Shown here one piece after another: positions 24,783 through 33,605 of a DNA stretch of 64,000 nucleotides. A program made the translations under genes and the position numbers. How positions within the stretch are numbered: the stretch's first letter is position 1; each line of letters starts with the position of its first letter. Location of the stretch: assembly GCA_965242605.1 (NCBI GenBank), contig CBDESS010000003.1:310001-374000 (forward strand), given 5' to 3'. Source of the stretch: JAAXHF01 sp965242605. Its GTDB lineage: Bacteria > Desulfobacterota > Binatia > Bin18. The notes under the pieces were generated by a model. That model searched no databases and was not told the origin of the DNA. It worked only from the letters and a program-made list of their open reading frames with translations.

Positions 24783-25835
24783 TCACCGTGCTGGGACAGC
24801 CTCGGCGAGCTCGTACAGCAGTCGCTCGGTCTCTTCCCAGCCGATGCAGGCGTCGGTAATGGACACGCCATAGTCAAGCTGCACGCCTTCTTTCCAGGTC
24901 TGCTTGCCCGGTTTGAGATTGCTCTCGATCAACACGCCCATCAATGCCCGTTGACCACCGCGGAAGACCGCCAGGGCGTCACGACACACTTGGCCCTGCC
25001 GGGTGTGGTCTTTGCCCGAGTTGTCGTGTGAGCAGTCTACCATAACCGCCCGGGGGATTTCCTCGCCGGCCACCAGCTCGACCGCCCGGGCAATGTCCTG
25101 AGGGCCGCAGTTTGGCTTGCCGCCCCCGCCGCGCAGCACAATATGCCGGTCGGGGTTGCCGCCGGTCTTTATCATACAGGTCATGCCGTCGGCGTTGATA
25201 CCGAGAAAGCTGTGCGGGTGACGGGCCGAGATCATGGCGTTGATGGCGCTCTGGATTTTACCGTCGGTACCATTCTTGAAGCCGACCGGCATGGACAGCC
25301 CGCTGGCCAGCTCACGGTGGGTCTGGCTCTCGGTCGTGCGCGCGCCAATGGCCGCCCAGCTGATCAGGTCGGCCACATACTGGGGGGTGACCGGGTCGAG
25401 GACCTCTACCGCGCAGGGCACGCCGGTCTGGTTGATGTGCAGGAGGATCTCACGGGCCATTTGCAGGCCGGTGGGGATGTCGCACGAGCCGTCGAGGTGG
25501 GGGTCGTTGATCAGGCCCTTCCAGCCGACGGTTGTGCGCGGCTTTTCAAAATAGGTCCGCATGACAATCACGAGCCGGTCGCGGGTGGCATCAATGACGT
25601 GGCCGAGGCGGCCGGCGTATTCGTAGGCCGCCTCGGCGTCGTGGATGGAGCACGGCCCGGTCACGACCAGGAGACGACACCGGTCCTGGCCGTGCAGGAT
25701 GGCGCGGATCGCCTGGCGCGTCTGGAGGACGAGGGCCGCGGCCGGCTCGGTCAGCGGCAACTCGGCCTTGACCGCACGCGGGGCTATCAGGGGTTGCAGA
25801 TCGACCAGATGGGTATTTTCAAGTTGCTCAGGCAT
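24783..25835 (-). CDS. aroG: 3-deoxy-7-phosphoheptulonate (DAHP) synthase, class I
   Basis: The 350-residue enzyme condenses erythrose 4-phosphate with phosphoenolpyruvate, the first shikimate pathway step. It follows the E. coli AroF/AroG/AroH type: an N-terminal LQPLIAPRAVKAELPL, VVTGPCSIHD, RTYFEKPRTTVGWKG, GLSMPVGFKNGTDG, MVDCSHDNSGKD and the LKPGKQTWKEG...YGVSITDACIGWEETE C-terminus. The N-terminal extension suggests aromatic amino-acid feedback, by family analogy. Its start overlaps the end of the upstream Fe-S oxidoreductase by eight bases, so it is co-transcribed with it. Confidence 0.95.
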   Translation of the reverse strand: MPEQLENTHLVDLQPLIAPRAVKAELPLTEPAAALVLQTRQAIRAILHGQDRCRLLVVTGPCSIHDAEAAYEYAGRLGHVIDATRDRLVIVMRTYFEKPRTTVGWKGLINDPHLDGSCDIPTGLQMAREILLHINQTGVPCAVEVLDPVTPQYVADLISWAAIGARTTESQTHRELASGLSMPVGFKNGTDGKIQSAINAMISARHPHSFLGINADGMTCMIKTGGNPDRHIVLRGGGGKPNCGPQDIARAVELVAGEEIPRAVMVDCSHDNSGKDHTRQGQVCRDALAVFRGGQRALMGVLIESNLKPGKQTWKEGVQLDYGVSITDACIGWEETERLLYELAEAVPAR

Positions 25836-27894
25836 AGGTGGCGTCCGCTTCTCTTGGGGAAAAATCCGGGTCGCTGGCCCGGTCTACGAGTTCCATCACG
25901 TCAAGGACCTGGACCCGTTCCTCGGCCGCTTTGGTTTTGATGCCGTCGCTCAGCATGGTCATGCAGAAGGGGCAGGATACGGCGAGGACATCGGGGTTGG
26001 TTTCCAGGGCTTGCTCGGCACGCAGGACATTCACCCGCTGGCCCGGGGGCTCGTCCATCCACATCCAGCCGCCGCCGCCACCACAGCACATGCTGGTCTG
26101 ACGGGTGCGTTCCATCTCCTGGGGGGATTTGCCCAGGATTTTGGCAATGACCTCGCGCGGCGACTCGTAGATGCCGTTGTGGCGGCCGTAATAGCATGAA
26201 TCGTGATAGGTGACATTCAGCGCGGGGTCTGCCCGGACGCTCAGCTTGCCCTGTTTGAACAGATGGTCAACGAGTTCGGCAGACGAGATGATGTCGTAGT
26301 CGCCGCCAAACTGGGGATATTCGTTTTTGAGGGTGTTGAAACAGTGCGGGCAGTTGGCAATGACCTTGCGGACTCCGTGGCCGTTGATGAGCTCGACCGC
26401 GGCCGCGGCCATGGTCTGAAACAGGTATTCATTGCCCAGCCGGCGGGCGGTCTCGCCGTTGCACGGCTCTTCGAGACCGAGCACGGCAAAACTCACCCCG
26501 GCCTTGTTGAGAATGTTGACAAAGGCGGCAACCGTCTTCTTGTTGCGGTCGTCAAAAGCGCCGGCGCAGCCCACAAAGTAGAGGTATTCGGCCTGCGGGT
26601 TGTCGGCCAGCAGGGGCACCGACAGGCCCTCGGCCCAGTCCATACGCTTGTCAGAGCTCATGCCCCAGGGGTTACCCTGGGTTTCCATGCCTTTGAAGGC
26701 GCGGGTCAACTCGGTGGGAAAGCGGGCTTCTTCCTGAACGAGGTGGCGGCGCATGTCCACGATTTTATCGACATATTCGATCATCACCGGGCAGGCTTCT
26801 TCGCACGCCCGGCAGGTGGTACATGACCACAGCACGGTGTCATGAATCAGGTTCTCGCCGACGACATTCTCGCCTGTTGAAGCGGCTTCGCCCTTGCCCC
26901 CGGCGATCATCTCGGCCTGATGATCGTACAGGTAGTCGCGCAGGTTGAGGAGCAGTTGGCGTGGGGCCAGTTCTTTGCCGCTGGCCGTGGCCGGGCAGTG
27001 CGAAGAGCACCGGCCGCACTCGGTGCAACTGTACATGTCGAGCGCCTGCTTCCAGGTGAACTGGTTGATGAACGAGGTGCCAAAGGTTTCGGTGTTCTCC
27101 AGGTCCATCTTGTTGAGTGCGCCGGCCGGCTCGAGTTTGCGGAAAAAAACGTTCGGAATTGAGGTGATGATGTGGAAGTGCTTGGAGCGTGGCAAAAGAT
27201 TGAGAAAGGCCAGGATGACCAGATTATGGACCCACCACGAGGCATTGCTGACAAACTCGGCAAAGCCTGGGCCAAAGGCTGACAGGGCCAGGGCGACCAG
27301 GCCGCCCATCGGCTGCCAGGGACGCTCGGCTTCAACCACCGGGTCGCCGGCCAGAAAGACCAGCCGACCGCCATCGTATAGCAGGCCGGAGAGCATGATG
27401 GTAAAGATGAAACACAAGATGAGTACGGCTTCCCAGTGGGACTGGCCGGCCAGACGGTCTTCGGCCGGTGCATAGCCAGACAGCCGGGGCGGGTGCGACA
27501 CCAGCCAGCGGTAGACCGCCACCGAAACCGCGCCCATGACCAGGACTTCCATGAGGTCGCGGAGTACAAAGAACGGCCCGCCGAGCTGCTCGGGCGCAAA
27601 ACCGGGCACAAAGAAATGGTCCGAAAAGGCGCGGCCAAACATGGTCACGACCTGAAGGCCGAGGATCATGAAGCCCCAGAAGATGAGGATGTGCATCCAG
27701 CCGGCCGGCTGCTCGCCGTCAACGAATTTCTTTTGGCCAAAAGCGTAGACCAGCACCGCCTTGAGCCGCTCGCCAATCCGGTCAAAGCGGTCTACCGGCC
27801 TCGCGGCCAGCAAGAGCCGAAAACGGCCGTACACGGTAGCGGCAAAGAACCCCAGAGCGGCAAAGACGACGAGGAGAAAAAGCGCACCAGACAT
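25828..27894 (-). CDS. Membrane-bound Fe-S oxidoreductase (ETF:quinone type, HdrD-like)
   Basis: The 688-residue protein starts with several transmembrane helices that form a nitrate-reductase-gamma-like haem b module. Two [4Fe-4S] ferredoxin motifs follow (CTECGRCSSHCPA and CTTCRACEEACPV). Two CCG domains end it, with FVGCAGAF...NCPHCFNTLK and HDSCYYGRHNG...MCCGGGGGWMWMDE...SCPFCMTML. This architecture is known for EMO, which moves electrons from electron-transfer flavoprotein to menaquinone, and for HdrD-like reductases. The acyl-CoA dehydrogenase in the same operon supports that role. AGGAGAG precedes ATG 27894; a longer frame upstream lacks support. Confidence 0.9.
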   Translation of the reverse strand: MSGALFLLVVFAALGFFAATVYGRFRLLLAARPVDRFDRIGERLKAVLVYAFGQKKFVDGEQPAGWMHILIFWGFMILGLQVVTMFGRAFSDHFFVPGFAPEQLGGPFFVLRDLMEVLVMGAVSVAVYRWLVSHPPRLSGYAPAEDRLAGQSHWEAVLILCFIFTIMLSGLLYDGGRLVFLAGDPVVEAERPWQPMGGLVALALSAFGPGFAEFVSNASWWVHNLVILAFLNLLPRSKHFHIITSIPNVFFRKLEPAGALNKMDLENTETFGTSFINQFTWKQALDMYSCTECGRCSSHCPATASGKELAPRQLLLNLRDYLYDHQAEMIAGGKGEAASTGENVVGENLIHDTVLWSCTTCRACEEACPVMIEYVDKIVDMRRHLVQEEARFPTELTRAFKGMETQGNPWGMSSDKRMDWAEGLSVPLLADNPQAEYLYFVGCAGAFDDRNKKTVAAFVNILNKAGVSFAVLGLEEPCNGETARRLGNEYLFQTMAAAAVELINGHGVRKVIANCPHCFNTLKNEYPQFGGDYDIISSAELVDHLFKQGKLSVRADPALNVTYHDSCYYGRHNGIYESPREVIAKILGKSPQEMERTRQTSMCCGGGGGWMWMDEPPGQRVNVLRAEQALETNPDVLAVSCPFCMTMLSDGIKTKAAEERVQVLDVMELVDRASDPDFSPREADATYA

Positions 27895-27921
27895 AATCTC
27901 TCTCCTTAATACAATGAGCGA

Positions 27922-27945
27922 AGGGCAGCCATAGCCGGCTGCCCT
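27922..27945. repeat. Intergenic stem-loop upstream of the Fe-S oxidoreductase
   Basis: AGGGCAGCC and GGCTGCCCT form a 9-bp stem with loop ATAGCC, 28 bases before the oxidoreductase start on the minus strand. There is a short T-rich tail only on the plus strand. It may be a weak terminator, an mRNA processing site or a translational control element. Confidence 0.45.
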
Positions 27946-28019
27946 CTTTTCCACCCTGACATTCTTTGGCACCTGAGCGGAGCCGAGCAGGTTCGGGCTC
28001 TTTGTCGTGCGGGAGGACC

Positions 28020-28499
28020 TTATTTGCTCCCTCCGCGCGGCTTGAGTTCGAGGTCGTCCGGCGGAACGGGGGGCAACTGCCAGCGGATATAGGGTCTGTC
28101 CTTGAGTTCGTGATAGGCGTTGGCCTGCTCAATGGCCTTATGAAAAGCCGGCTCAAACGCGGCAAAGTCCTTGTTCTTGATCGCCTCGCCAACCGGCGGC
28201 CAGTCCTCGGCCATGAACTGATTGAGCGCGTCTTCGTGCTTTGGCCGGGCGTAGGCCCCGAGCTCCATCAACTCGGTAATCTCTGAGTACTGGAAGTTGG
28301 CCAAGTCCCAGTGGCCCTCTTTTGCCGCGTAAAACAGCTTCCAGGTCCGCTGTCCAATTTCGGGCATGATGCGGGCCAGACCCGTTTGCTGGCCTTGCAG
28401 GATGGCGATCTCTTCCAGCGTAATTTCACGTTGGCCAGAAAAAACACCAAGCTCGGCCAGGACTTCTTTGACTTTTTCTTTCAGTTCATCATCGGCCAT
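28020..28499 (-). CDS. Hypothetical helical protein in the ETF-oxidoreductase operon
   Basis: The 159-residue protein is predicted helical, without signal peptide or haem motif. Notable segments are ITLEEIAILQGQQTGLARIMPEIGQRTWKLFYAAKEG and FQYSEITELMELGAYARPKH, ending in a proline-rich tail (LPPVPPDDLELKPRGG). A good AAGGAGGG site precedes the start. It lies between the acyl-CoA dehydrogenase group and the Fe-S oxidoreductase. No family is recognised. Confidence 0.65.
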   Translation of the reverse strand: MADDELKEKVKEVLAELGVFSGQREITLEEIAILQGQQTGLARIMPEIGQRTWKLFYAAKEGHWDLANFQYSEITELMELGAYARPKHEDALNQFMAEDWPPVGEAIKNKDFAAFEPAFHKAIEQANAYHELKDRPYIRWQLPPVPPDDLELKPRGGSK

Positions 28500-28604
28500 G
28501 CGTTTCCCTCCTTAGCAAAATGGGGATCGGTCGGAATGCGCAGCACATCCCTGTGGCCGGGCTACTATACGCAAACCGGACCGGGAGAGCAAACCCGCCG
28601 GCTG

Positions 28605-29090
28605 TCATCCAACCCGGATGGGCTGGTTTGCCCGTCTTGTCCGGCGGGCGGCCCGCCACCTGTGAGAACGGGACCAGACCCGGGGCGTGTCTGGAAAAGC
28701 CTCGGATAAAAAGCGCGAGAAATGACGCTTGGCCCGGCTTGCGCTCGTCCGGGTCGGGCGCGGATTGGTCAGCTTGGCGGCCAGAAACAGATCATTGACC
28801 ATTTCGGTATCAAGCTCAACCGTCAGCCGAGCACGGCCAAGTGGGTCGGTATCCACACAGAGACCGATCTCACATGCTCCTCTCAACAGATGCCGGGCAG
28901 TTGCCTCATCCTGCCAAAACGACAGGCCAACAATCAGGTTCGGTTCCTCAAGATAGACCGCGGCCAGCACAACCCCGTCGTGGGTGAACATTTTGACCTG
29001 CCACGACACCTGGGCTAAGGCGATACTGAACGGCTGAATTCGACGCGCGAACATCTTCTGCGGGATATCCACATCCAACACTGCTCCCAT
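28605..29090 (-). CDS. Hypothetical protein downstream of acyl-CoA dehydrogenase
   Basis: The 161-residue product starts at 29090, where GGAGGAAGAGCTC precedes ATG. The first 120 residues look like a folded alpha/beta protein (VKMFTHDGVVLAAVYLEEPNLIVGLSFW, RARLTVELDTEMVNDLFLAAKL). The last 45 are very Arg-rich (SRAKRHFSRFLSEAF...RTRRANQ) and may be disordered or the result of a frame error near the stop. No family is recognised. Same strand as the flanking genes. Confidence 0.5.
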   Translation of the reverse strand: MGAVLDVDIPQKMFARRIQPFSIALAQVSWQVKMFTHDGVVLAAVYLEEPNLIVGLSFWQDEATARHLLRGACEIGLCVDTDPLGRARLTVELDTEMVNDLFLAAKLTNPRPTRTSASRAKRHFSRFLSEAFPDTPRVWSRSHRWRAARRTRRANQPIRVG

Positions 29091-29181
29091 GAGCTCTTCC
29101 TCCACATCCCCATCTCCACTCCGCCGAGCCGAGGGAAACACACCACCACACACGAGGCCGGAGACCCCTCTCCAGCCCTTG

Positions 29182-30342
29182 TCAGTCCCGGTCCAACCCC
29201 CGATAGGCAATGATCTCGCGCATAATCTCCGAGGTTCCCCCTCCGATGTTAGTCATCCGCATGTCTCGATAAAAACGCTCAATGTGGAACTCTTCCATGT
29301 AGCCATAGCCGCCGTAAAATTGCAAACACTCGTAGGCCAGCTCATTGGCCAGTTCGGTGGCGTACAGCTTGGCCATCGACACTTCTGTGCTGGCGTCACG
29401 GCCGCTGCTCAGGACATCTGCGGCATAATACGTCAACTGGCGGGCCGCTTCGAGCTTGGTGGCCAAGTCGGCCAGGCGATGACCGATAGCCTGGTGGTCA
29501 AAGACCCGCTTGCCAAAGGTTTCTCGTTGGCGGGTATAGCGAATGGTATCTTCCAAGGCTCGCTGCGAGGCGCTGACTGCCATACTGGCTGCGATCAGCC
29601 GCTCATCCTGGAAGTTCTTCATGATGTAGTAAAAGCCCTGCCCCTCTTCGCCCAGCAGATTTTCACGCGGGACCCGCACATCCTCAAACACCAGCTCGCC
29701 GGTGTCCGAAGAGTGATTGCCCATCTTTCTGAGCTTCTTGGCTAACTGAAAGCCGGGGCTATCGCGCTCGACAATGAACATCGACACGCCCTTATGGCCG
29801 GCGGTTTTGTCGGTTTTGGCCGCTACACAGAAGGTATCGGCATGGACCGAATTGGTGATGAAAATTTTTGCCCCATTGATGAGATACCCATCCCCGTCTC
29901 TGGCTGCGGTGGTCTGAATCCCGGCGACATTCGAGCCGCCCGACGGCTCGGAGACCGCGATCGCGCACACCTGCTCGCCGCTGATGAGAGGCCGCAGATA
30001 CCTGTCCTTCTGCTGTGGCGTGCCGTGGCGGGCAATATGGGTGGTAGACATGTCGGTGTGCACCAGCACACTCATCGGCAGGCCGAGGGCATGACAGCGG
30101 CACAGCTCTTCGCAGAAGACGAGCGCCATCCAGATGTCGCCGTTGCTGCCGCCGTACTCTTCGGGCAGACGGATGCCGAGAAAGCCGAGTTCGCCCATGC
30201 GTCGATAGACCGATTTGGGAAAGAGGCGCTCTTCTTCCCACTGGTCAAGATATGGTTCAATCTCTTTATCCACGAAGTTCCGCACCTGTTCGCGGAAGAG
30301 TTCATGCTCTTGGTTAAAATACCTGGACGGGGCGGTGAACAT
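29182..30342 (-). CDS. Acyl-CoA dehydrogenase
   Basis: The 386-residue flavoprotein oxidises acyl-CoA to enoyl-CoA and passes electrons to ETF. It has the N-terminal helical domain, AIAVSEPSGGSNVAGIQTTA and IFITNSVHADTF of the FAD-binding strand region, the KMGNHSSDTGELVFEDVRVP segment, and the C-terminal YGGYGYMEEFHIERFYRDMRMTNIGGGTSEIM. A Glu in that last block is the likely catalytic base. AAGGAG lies before ATG 30342. The Fe-S oxidoreductase downstream would re-oxidise the ETF. Substrate is unknown. Confidence 0.95.
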   Translation of the reverse strand: MFTAPSRYFNQEHELFREQVRNFVDKEIEPYLDQWEEERLFPKSVYRRMGELGFLGIRLPEEYGGSNGDIWMALVFCEELCRCHALGLPMSVLVHTDMSTTHIARHGTPQQKDRYLRPLISGEQVCAIAVSEPSGGSNVAGIQTTAARDGDGYLINGAKIFITNSVHADTFCVAAKTDKTAGHKGVSMFIVERDSPGFQLAKKLRKMGNHSSDTGELVFEDVRVPRENLLGEEGQGFYYIMKNFQDERLIAASMAVSASQRALEDTIRYTRQRETFGKRVFDHQAIGHRLADLATKLEAARQLTYYAADVLSSGRDASTEVSMAKLYATELANELAYECLQFYGGYGYMEEFHIERFYRDMRMTNIGGGTSEIMREIIAYRGLDRD

Positions 30343-30356
30343 CAGCACTTTCTCCT

Positions 30357-30821
30357 TTACCTGGACAACACCCCACACTCTTCCTGTATCGCCTGCCGCA
30401 GCCGCTCCCGAGCCTGGTCGGCGTCAAGGGTGATGCCAACCTCTCCGTCGCCGCGGATGCCAAACCTGGCCTGGCGGTGAAAGGCCAAGGCGGTCTCAGA
30501 AATGAGCCGCAAGACGACCGTCTTGTCTGTTCCCTCGGTTGTCAGCCGTTCAATCTCCCGGCTACACACTTGGCGGAGCTGGTCAACAATGCCCTTATGT
30601 TTTTCAATGTCAAACATCGCATGGCCGATGACGCACTGTCCAAACTGCAAGACCGTATACCGGCGACCGTCGCGTTTCCACTCCAGGGTACGTTTGGGCG
30701 GAGCCGGAAACGCCTGGATACGGTCAGCGACCCAGATGTCTTCCGGGTCCGGGCTATCTTCACAGAACATGAAATTGACGTGTTGCATGCCATCCGGCTT
30801 GGGATGAATTTCAATCCGCAT
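30357..30821 (-). CDS. Hypothetical protein in the acyl-CoA dehydrogenase operon
   Basis: The 154-residue protein starts at 30821, with AAGGAGA in front, and ends 14 bases before the acyl-CoA dehydrogenase start. It reads MRIEIHPKPDGMQHVNFMFCEDSPDPEDIWVADRI... with a beta-rich first half and a helical second half (IVDQLRQVCSREIERL, ARERLRQAIQEE). No motif is recognised. Its tight position suggests co-expression with fatty-acyl oxidation. Confidence 0.65.
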   Translation of the reverse strand: MRIEIHPKPDGMQHVNFMFCEDSPDPEDIWVADRIQAFPAPPKRTLEWKRDGRRYTVLQFGQCVIGHAMFDIEKHKGIVDQLRQVCSREIERLTTEGTDKTVVLRLISETALAFHRQARFGIRGDGEVGITLDADQARERLRQAIQEECGVLSR

Positions 30822-30916
30822 GACCACAGTCTCCTTATGGCGGAGTACGCAGGGAAGACACATGAGGGAACTGCACAGCTCTCTCTGAGACGTCTTTTTC
30901 AGGCTCAGGACGAGGC

Positions 30917-31294
30917 TTACGGGTCGGTCCGCAACTCGACCGCGTTGCCGTCCGGGTCTCTGAGGAACAGGACCGGGCCGCCGCCAAAGCTGGGCGGTGG
31001 GGTAAACTCGTCAAATTCGATTTTTCTGCGCTTCAGGACCTTCTTGGCTTCTTCGAGGTCTTCGACCTGCAAGGCCAAGTGCGAGCCTACGCCGGGCAGG
31101 TTTTTGGCCGCCATCTCGTTCCGCTGGCCGATGAGGTGGACCTGAGTGCCGTCACATTCGTACCAGGCACCAGGGATGCCTTTGATTTTCGGGCGCTCGA
31201 TTTCTTCAAAACCGAGCATCTTATAGAACGATTTGGCTTTTCTGAGGTCGGTGATCGGCACACCGGCGTGACGGACAGACTTGAGTTTGATCAT
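30917..31294 (-). CDS. VOC (glyoxalase/dioxygenase fold) protein
   Basis: The 125-residue single-module protein shows the vicinal oxygen chelate pattern: HAGVPITDLRKAKSFYKMLGFEE (first metal His), YECDGTQVHLIGQ, HLALQVEDLEEAKKVL (second His) and FLRDPDGNAVELR (Glu). Family members include glyoxalase, fosfomycin resistance and extradiol dioxygenase enzymes, so the reaction cannot be set from sequence. CAAGGAGGAG precedes ATG 31294. Likely first gene of the acyl-CoA dehydrogenase group. Just upstream, an 18-base unit (31328-31365 region) is repeated twice in tandem. Confidence 0.85.
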   Translation of the reverse strand: MIKLKSVRHAGVPITDLRKAKSFYKMLGFEEIERPKIKGIPGAWYECDGTQVHLIGQRNEMAAKNLPGVGSHLALQVEDLEEAKKVLKRRKIEFDEFTPPPSFGGGPVLFLRDPDGNAVELRTDP

Positions 31295-31479
31295 GGCTAA
31301 CTCCTCCTTGTGTGGGGTGATTACAGATTCAAACCCCGTATCATTTTCAAACCCCGTATCATTTTCGGGCCACAACGACAAGGGCAGCCGCGCCCGCTCC
31401 TACGCATTCGGCCGCTTCTCTCCCACCGGATGAGACGGCCAGCCTGGAGCCTTGGCTGCCCTCCCCTGGCACCGACGGC

Positions 31480-32303
31480 TCAGCCCTGCCGCTCCAGGAC
31501 GAGGTTGTCCAGCCCGTCCCGGCTCGCCGACCACTCCGGCGGCACAACCACGGTGGTGTCCGGCTCTTCAACGATCAGCGGCCCGGGCTGGGTGGCGCTG
31601 ATGTCCGCCCGTCGGCGAATCGCCGTTTCCTGCACGCCGTGTCCGGGGCCGAAATATGCCTGGCGGGCGGTGGCTTGGGTGCGGTCGGTCGGGGAGGTGC
31701 GGCCGAACAGGTCGGAGAAACGGACTGTGCCGGCCGAGGCCAGCGCCCACAGACGCAGGCTGACCAGCTCAATGGTATCGTCCCGCATCGAGCGACGGCG
31801 CGCGCAGGGCGTGCCCGCCCCCGCCAAACAGGCGTGTTGTCATGGTTGCCCCGCCCCTGACCTCACCCCCGGCCTTTTCCAGCGGCACGCCATGTTCAAT
31901 CAGGCACGCCTTGGCCGTTGTTCCGCCCATATCAAAAGACAGCACCGCATCCTGGCCGGTCTCCGACACCAGACGGGCCGCAGCCAGCACACCGGCCGCG
32001 GGGCCGGACTCAATCATATACGCCGGGCGGCACCGGGCGGTGCGCGAGCTCATGGTGCCACCGTTGGACTGCATGATGAGCAGCCGCTCGCTGTAGGCCG
32101 AAAGATGCCGCTCCAGCCGGTCAGGATAGTGGACAAAACCCTCAACCTGAGCATCGGCCGTTGTCGTTTGTCGGATCAGGTCTACGAATATCCTTGCCCA
32201 CCTGGTTGAGCAGCGACAAGACCTTGATGGTGCTCAGTTGCCCGTCATCCCCGAGGACGATCACATCGGCGGATGTCCCGCCAATATCAAAACCAACTCG
32301 CAT
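31480..32303 (-). pseudogene. Hydantoinase/oxoprolinase A (HyuA) remnant
   Basis: Starting at ATG 32303 the minus strand reads MRVGFDIGGTSADVIVLGDDG, the ASKHA-fold N-terminus of HyuA. It then jumps to FVHYPDRLERHLSAYSERLLIMQSNGGT, YMIESGPAAGVLAAARLVSE, SFDMGGTTAKACLIE and MTTRLFGGGGHALR. A last frame gives the C-terminal QAYFGP...GPLIVEEPDTTVVVPP. The normal protein is about 680 residues; only some 270 codons are left in several frames, so large deletions have occurred. It is not functional. Confidence 0.88.
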
Positions 32304-32358
32304 ACTCCGACCTTTCTATCGGTCTTTCCCTCGCGGCGCGGCGTGCTAGCATTGAGCT

Positions 32359-32574
32359 ATGCACGCGCCACAAACCATCAGGCTGTCTCAGTTGTTACAG
32401 AACCTGCATGAGGTCTACGACCAGCACGGCGATTTGCCTGTCTACCTGTCGTGTCCTGCGGCCGGCACGGAGCTGCCGCTTGAGCAGCTCACCGTCAGCC
32501 CGCTGGACGAGGCACCTGAGCCGCTCGTCGTCCGCCTCCACAGTCCGGCCGGCGACGAGGAGGACGATTGGTAG
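32359..32574 (+). CDS. Hypothetical small protein
   Basis: The 71-residue reading frame gives a well-behaved sequence: RLSQLLQNLHEVYDQHGDLPVYLSCPAAGTELPLEQLTVSP, with an acidic tail. The 'HGDLPVY' centre is a pattern I have seen in small uncharacterised proteins, some of phage origin. The ribosome site is weak. It diverges from the hydantoinase remnant and converges on the enoyl-CoA hydratase, with stops three bases apart. Function unknown. Confidence 0.5.
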   Translation: MHAPQTIRLSQLLQNLHEVYDQHGDLPVYLSCPAAGTELPLEQLTVSPLDEAPEPLVVRLHSPAGDEEDDW

Positions 32575-32577
32575 CCG

Positions 32578-33435
32578 CTAGCGACCGGAGAAGCGCGGCG
32601 CGCGTTTTTCAACAAAATGCGCCACCCCCTCCCGAAAGTCCTCGCTGTGCAGACTGTCCACCATGTCTGGAATAGAGGCGTACAGGGCTTGCCCAAAGTC
32701 CAGATTCTGGGCCCGGAAGAGCTGATTTTTTATGGTCCGCATAGAGCGCGGAGAGACCAGCAGGGCCAGCTCCAGCGCATAGGCGCGCACCTCCTCCATG
32801 AACGACTCGCCGGCAAAGACCTTGTTCACCAAGCCCATGTGCAAGGCTTCTTCGGCGCTTATCTTTCGGGCAGACAGGAGCAGGTCAAGCGCGTTTGGCA
32901 GGCCAACGATACGGGGCAGAATCCAGTCAATGCCGTGCTCGGCCACCAGCCCCCGGCGGGCAAAGGCGGTGGTCAAAACCGCGGCCTCGGAGGCAAAGCG
33001 GATATCGGCGTACAGGGCGACAATCAGCCCGATGCCCGCGGTCGGGCCGTTGAGGGCGGCAAGAATCGGCTTGGGCACGCTCGGGAAATAGGCGTGGCGG
33101 TACGAGAACGCCTGCGGCAGGTCGAGCCCGCCGGCGATTGGACCAGCGGCATATCCATCAGCCCGCATAGCGGCGTGGCGGTCACTTGGAGCAGCATCCT
33201 GCGCGGTGTTCCGGCTGGCTTCACCCAGCCCTGCCATGTCGGCCCCCGAGCAGAAACCGCGGCCGGCTCCAGTCAGGATTATCACCCGCACCGCCTCATC
33301 AGCCGTTGCCGCGGTCATGGCCTCCCGCACCTCCCGCTCCATGACCAGGGTCCAGGCGTTGAGGCGGTCGGGGCGGTTGAGCGTCACCGTCGCCACCCCA
33401 TCTTGGACCTCGTACATAATCTGCTCATAACTCAT
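32578..33435 (-). CDS. Enoyl-CoA hydratase/isomerase (crotonase family)
   Basis: The 285-residue crotonase-fold protein has VATVTLNRPDRLNAWT, the first oxyanion segment GRGFCSGADM, and the second (ILAALNGPTAGIGLIVALYADIRFA). The usual hydratase Glu region reads RRGLVAEHGIDWILPRIVG. It acts on a 2-enoyl-CoA or related thioester; the exact reaction (hydration, isomerisation, decarboxylation) is open. AAAGGAG lies before ATG 33435. It is divergent from the FG-GAP gene. Confidence 0.92.
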   Translation of the reverse strand: MSYEQIMYEVQDGVATVTLNRPDRLNAWTLVMEREVREAMTAATADEAVRVIILTGAGRGFCSGADMAGLGEASRNTAQDAAPSDRHAAMRADGYAAGPIAGGLDLPQAFSYRHAYFPSVPKPILAALNGPTAGIGLIVALYADIRFASEAAVLTTAFARRGLVAEHGIDWILPRIVGLPNALDLLLSARKISAEEALHMGLVNKVFAGESFMEEVRAYALELALLVSPRSMRTIKNQLFRAQNLDFGQALYASIPDMVDSLHSEDFREGVAHFVEKRAPRFSGR

Positions 33436-33605
33436 GGCGGTCTCCTTTCTCAACTCAGAGCCAGTCTTACAGGTCTTGCCCCTCACCGCAACGCGCCACC
33501 GCCCGGCCCCCAGCACGGCCTTTCCCCTTGCCGTCAGGCAACTGGCCTGATATCCCCATGCCTCTTGCCGAACCATTCAGCCAAAGGAGCGAAGGAGCGA
33601 TTGCC

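Noticed and set aside
31328..31365. Short tandem repeat as a CRISPR or regulatory array
   Set aside because: Only two adjacent copies of about 18 bases without spacers. No array or cas gene was seen anywhere in the window.
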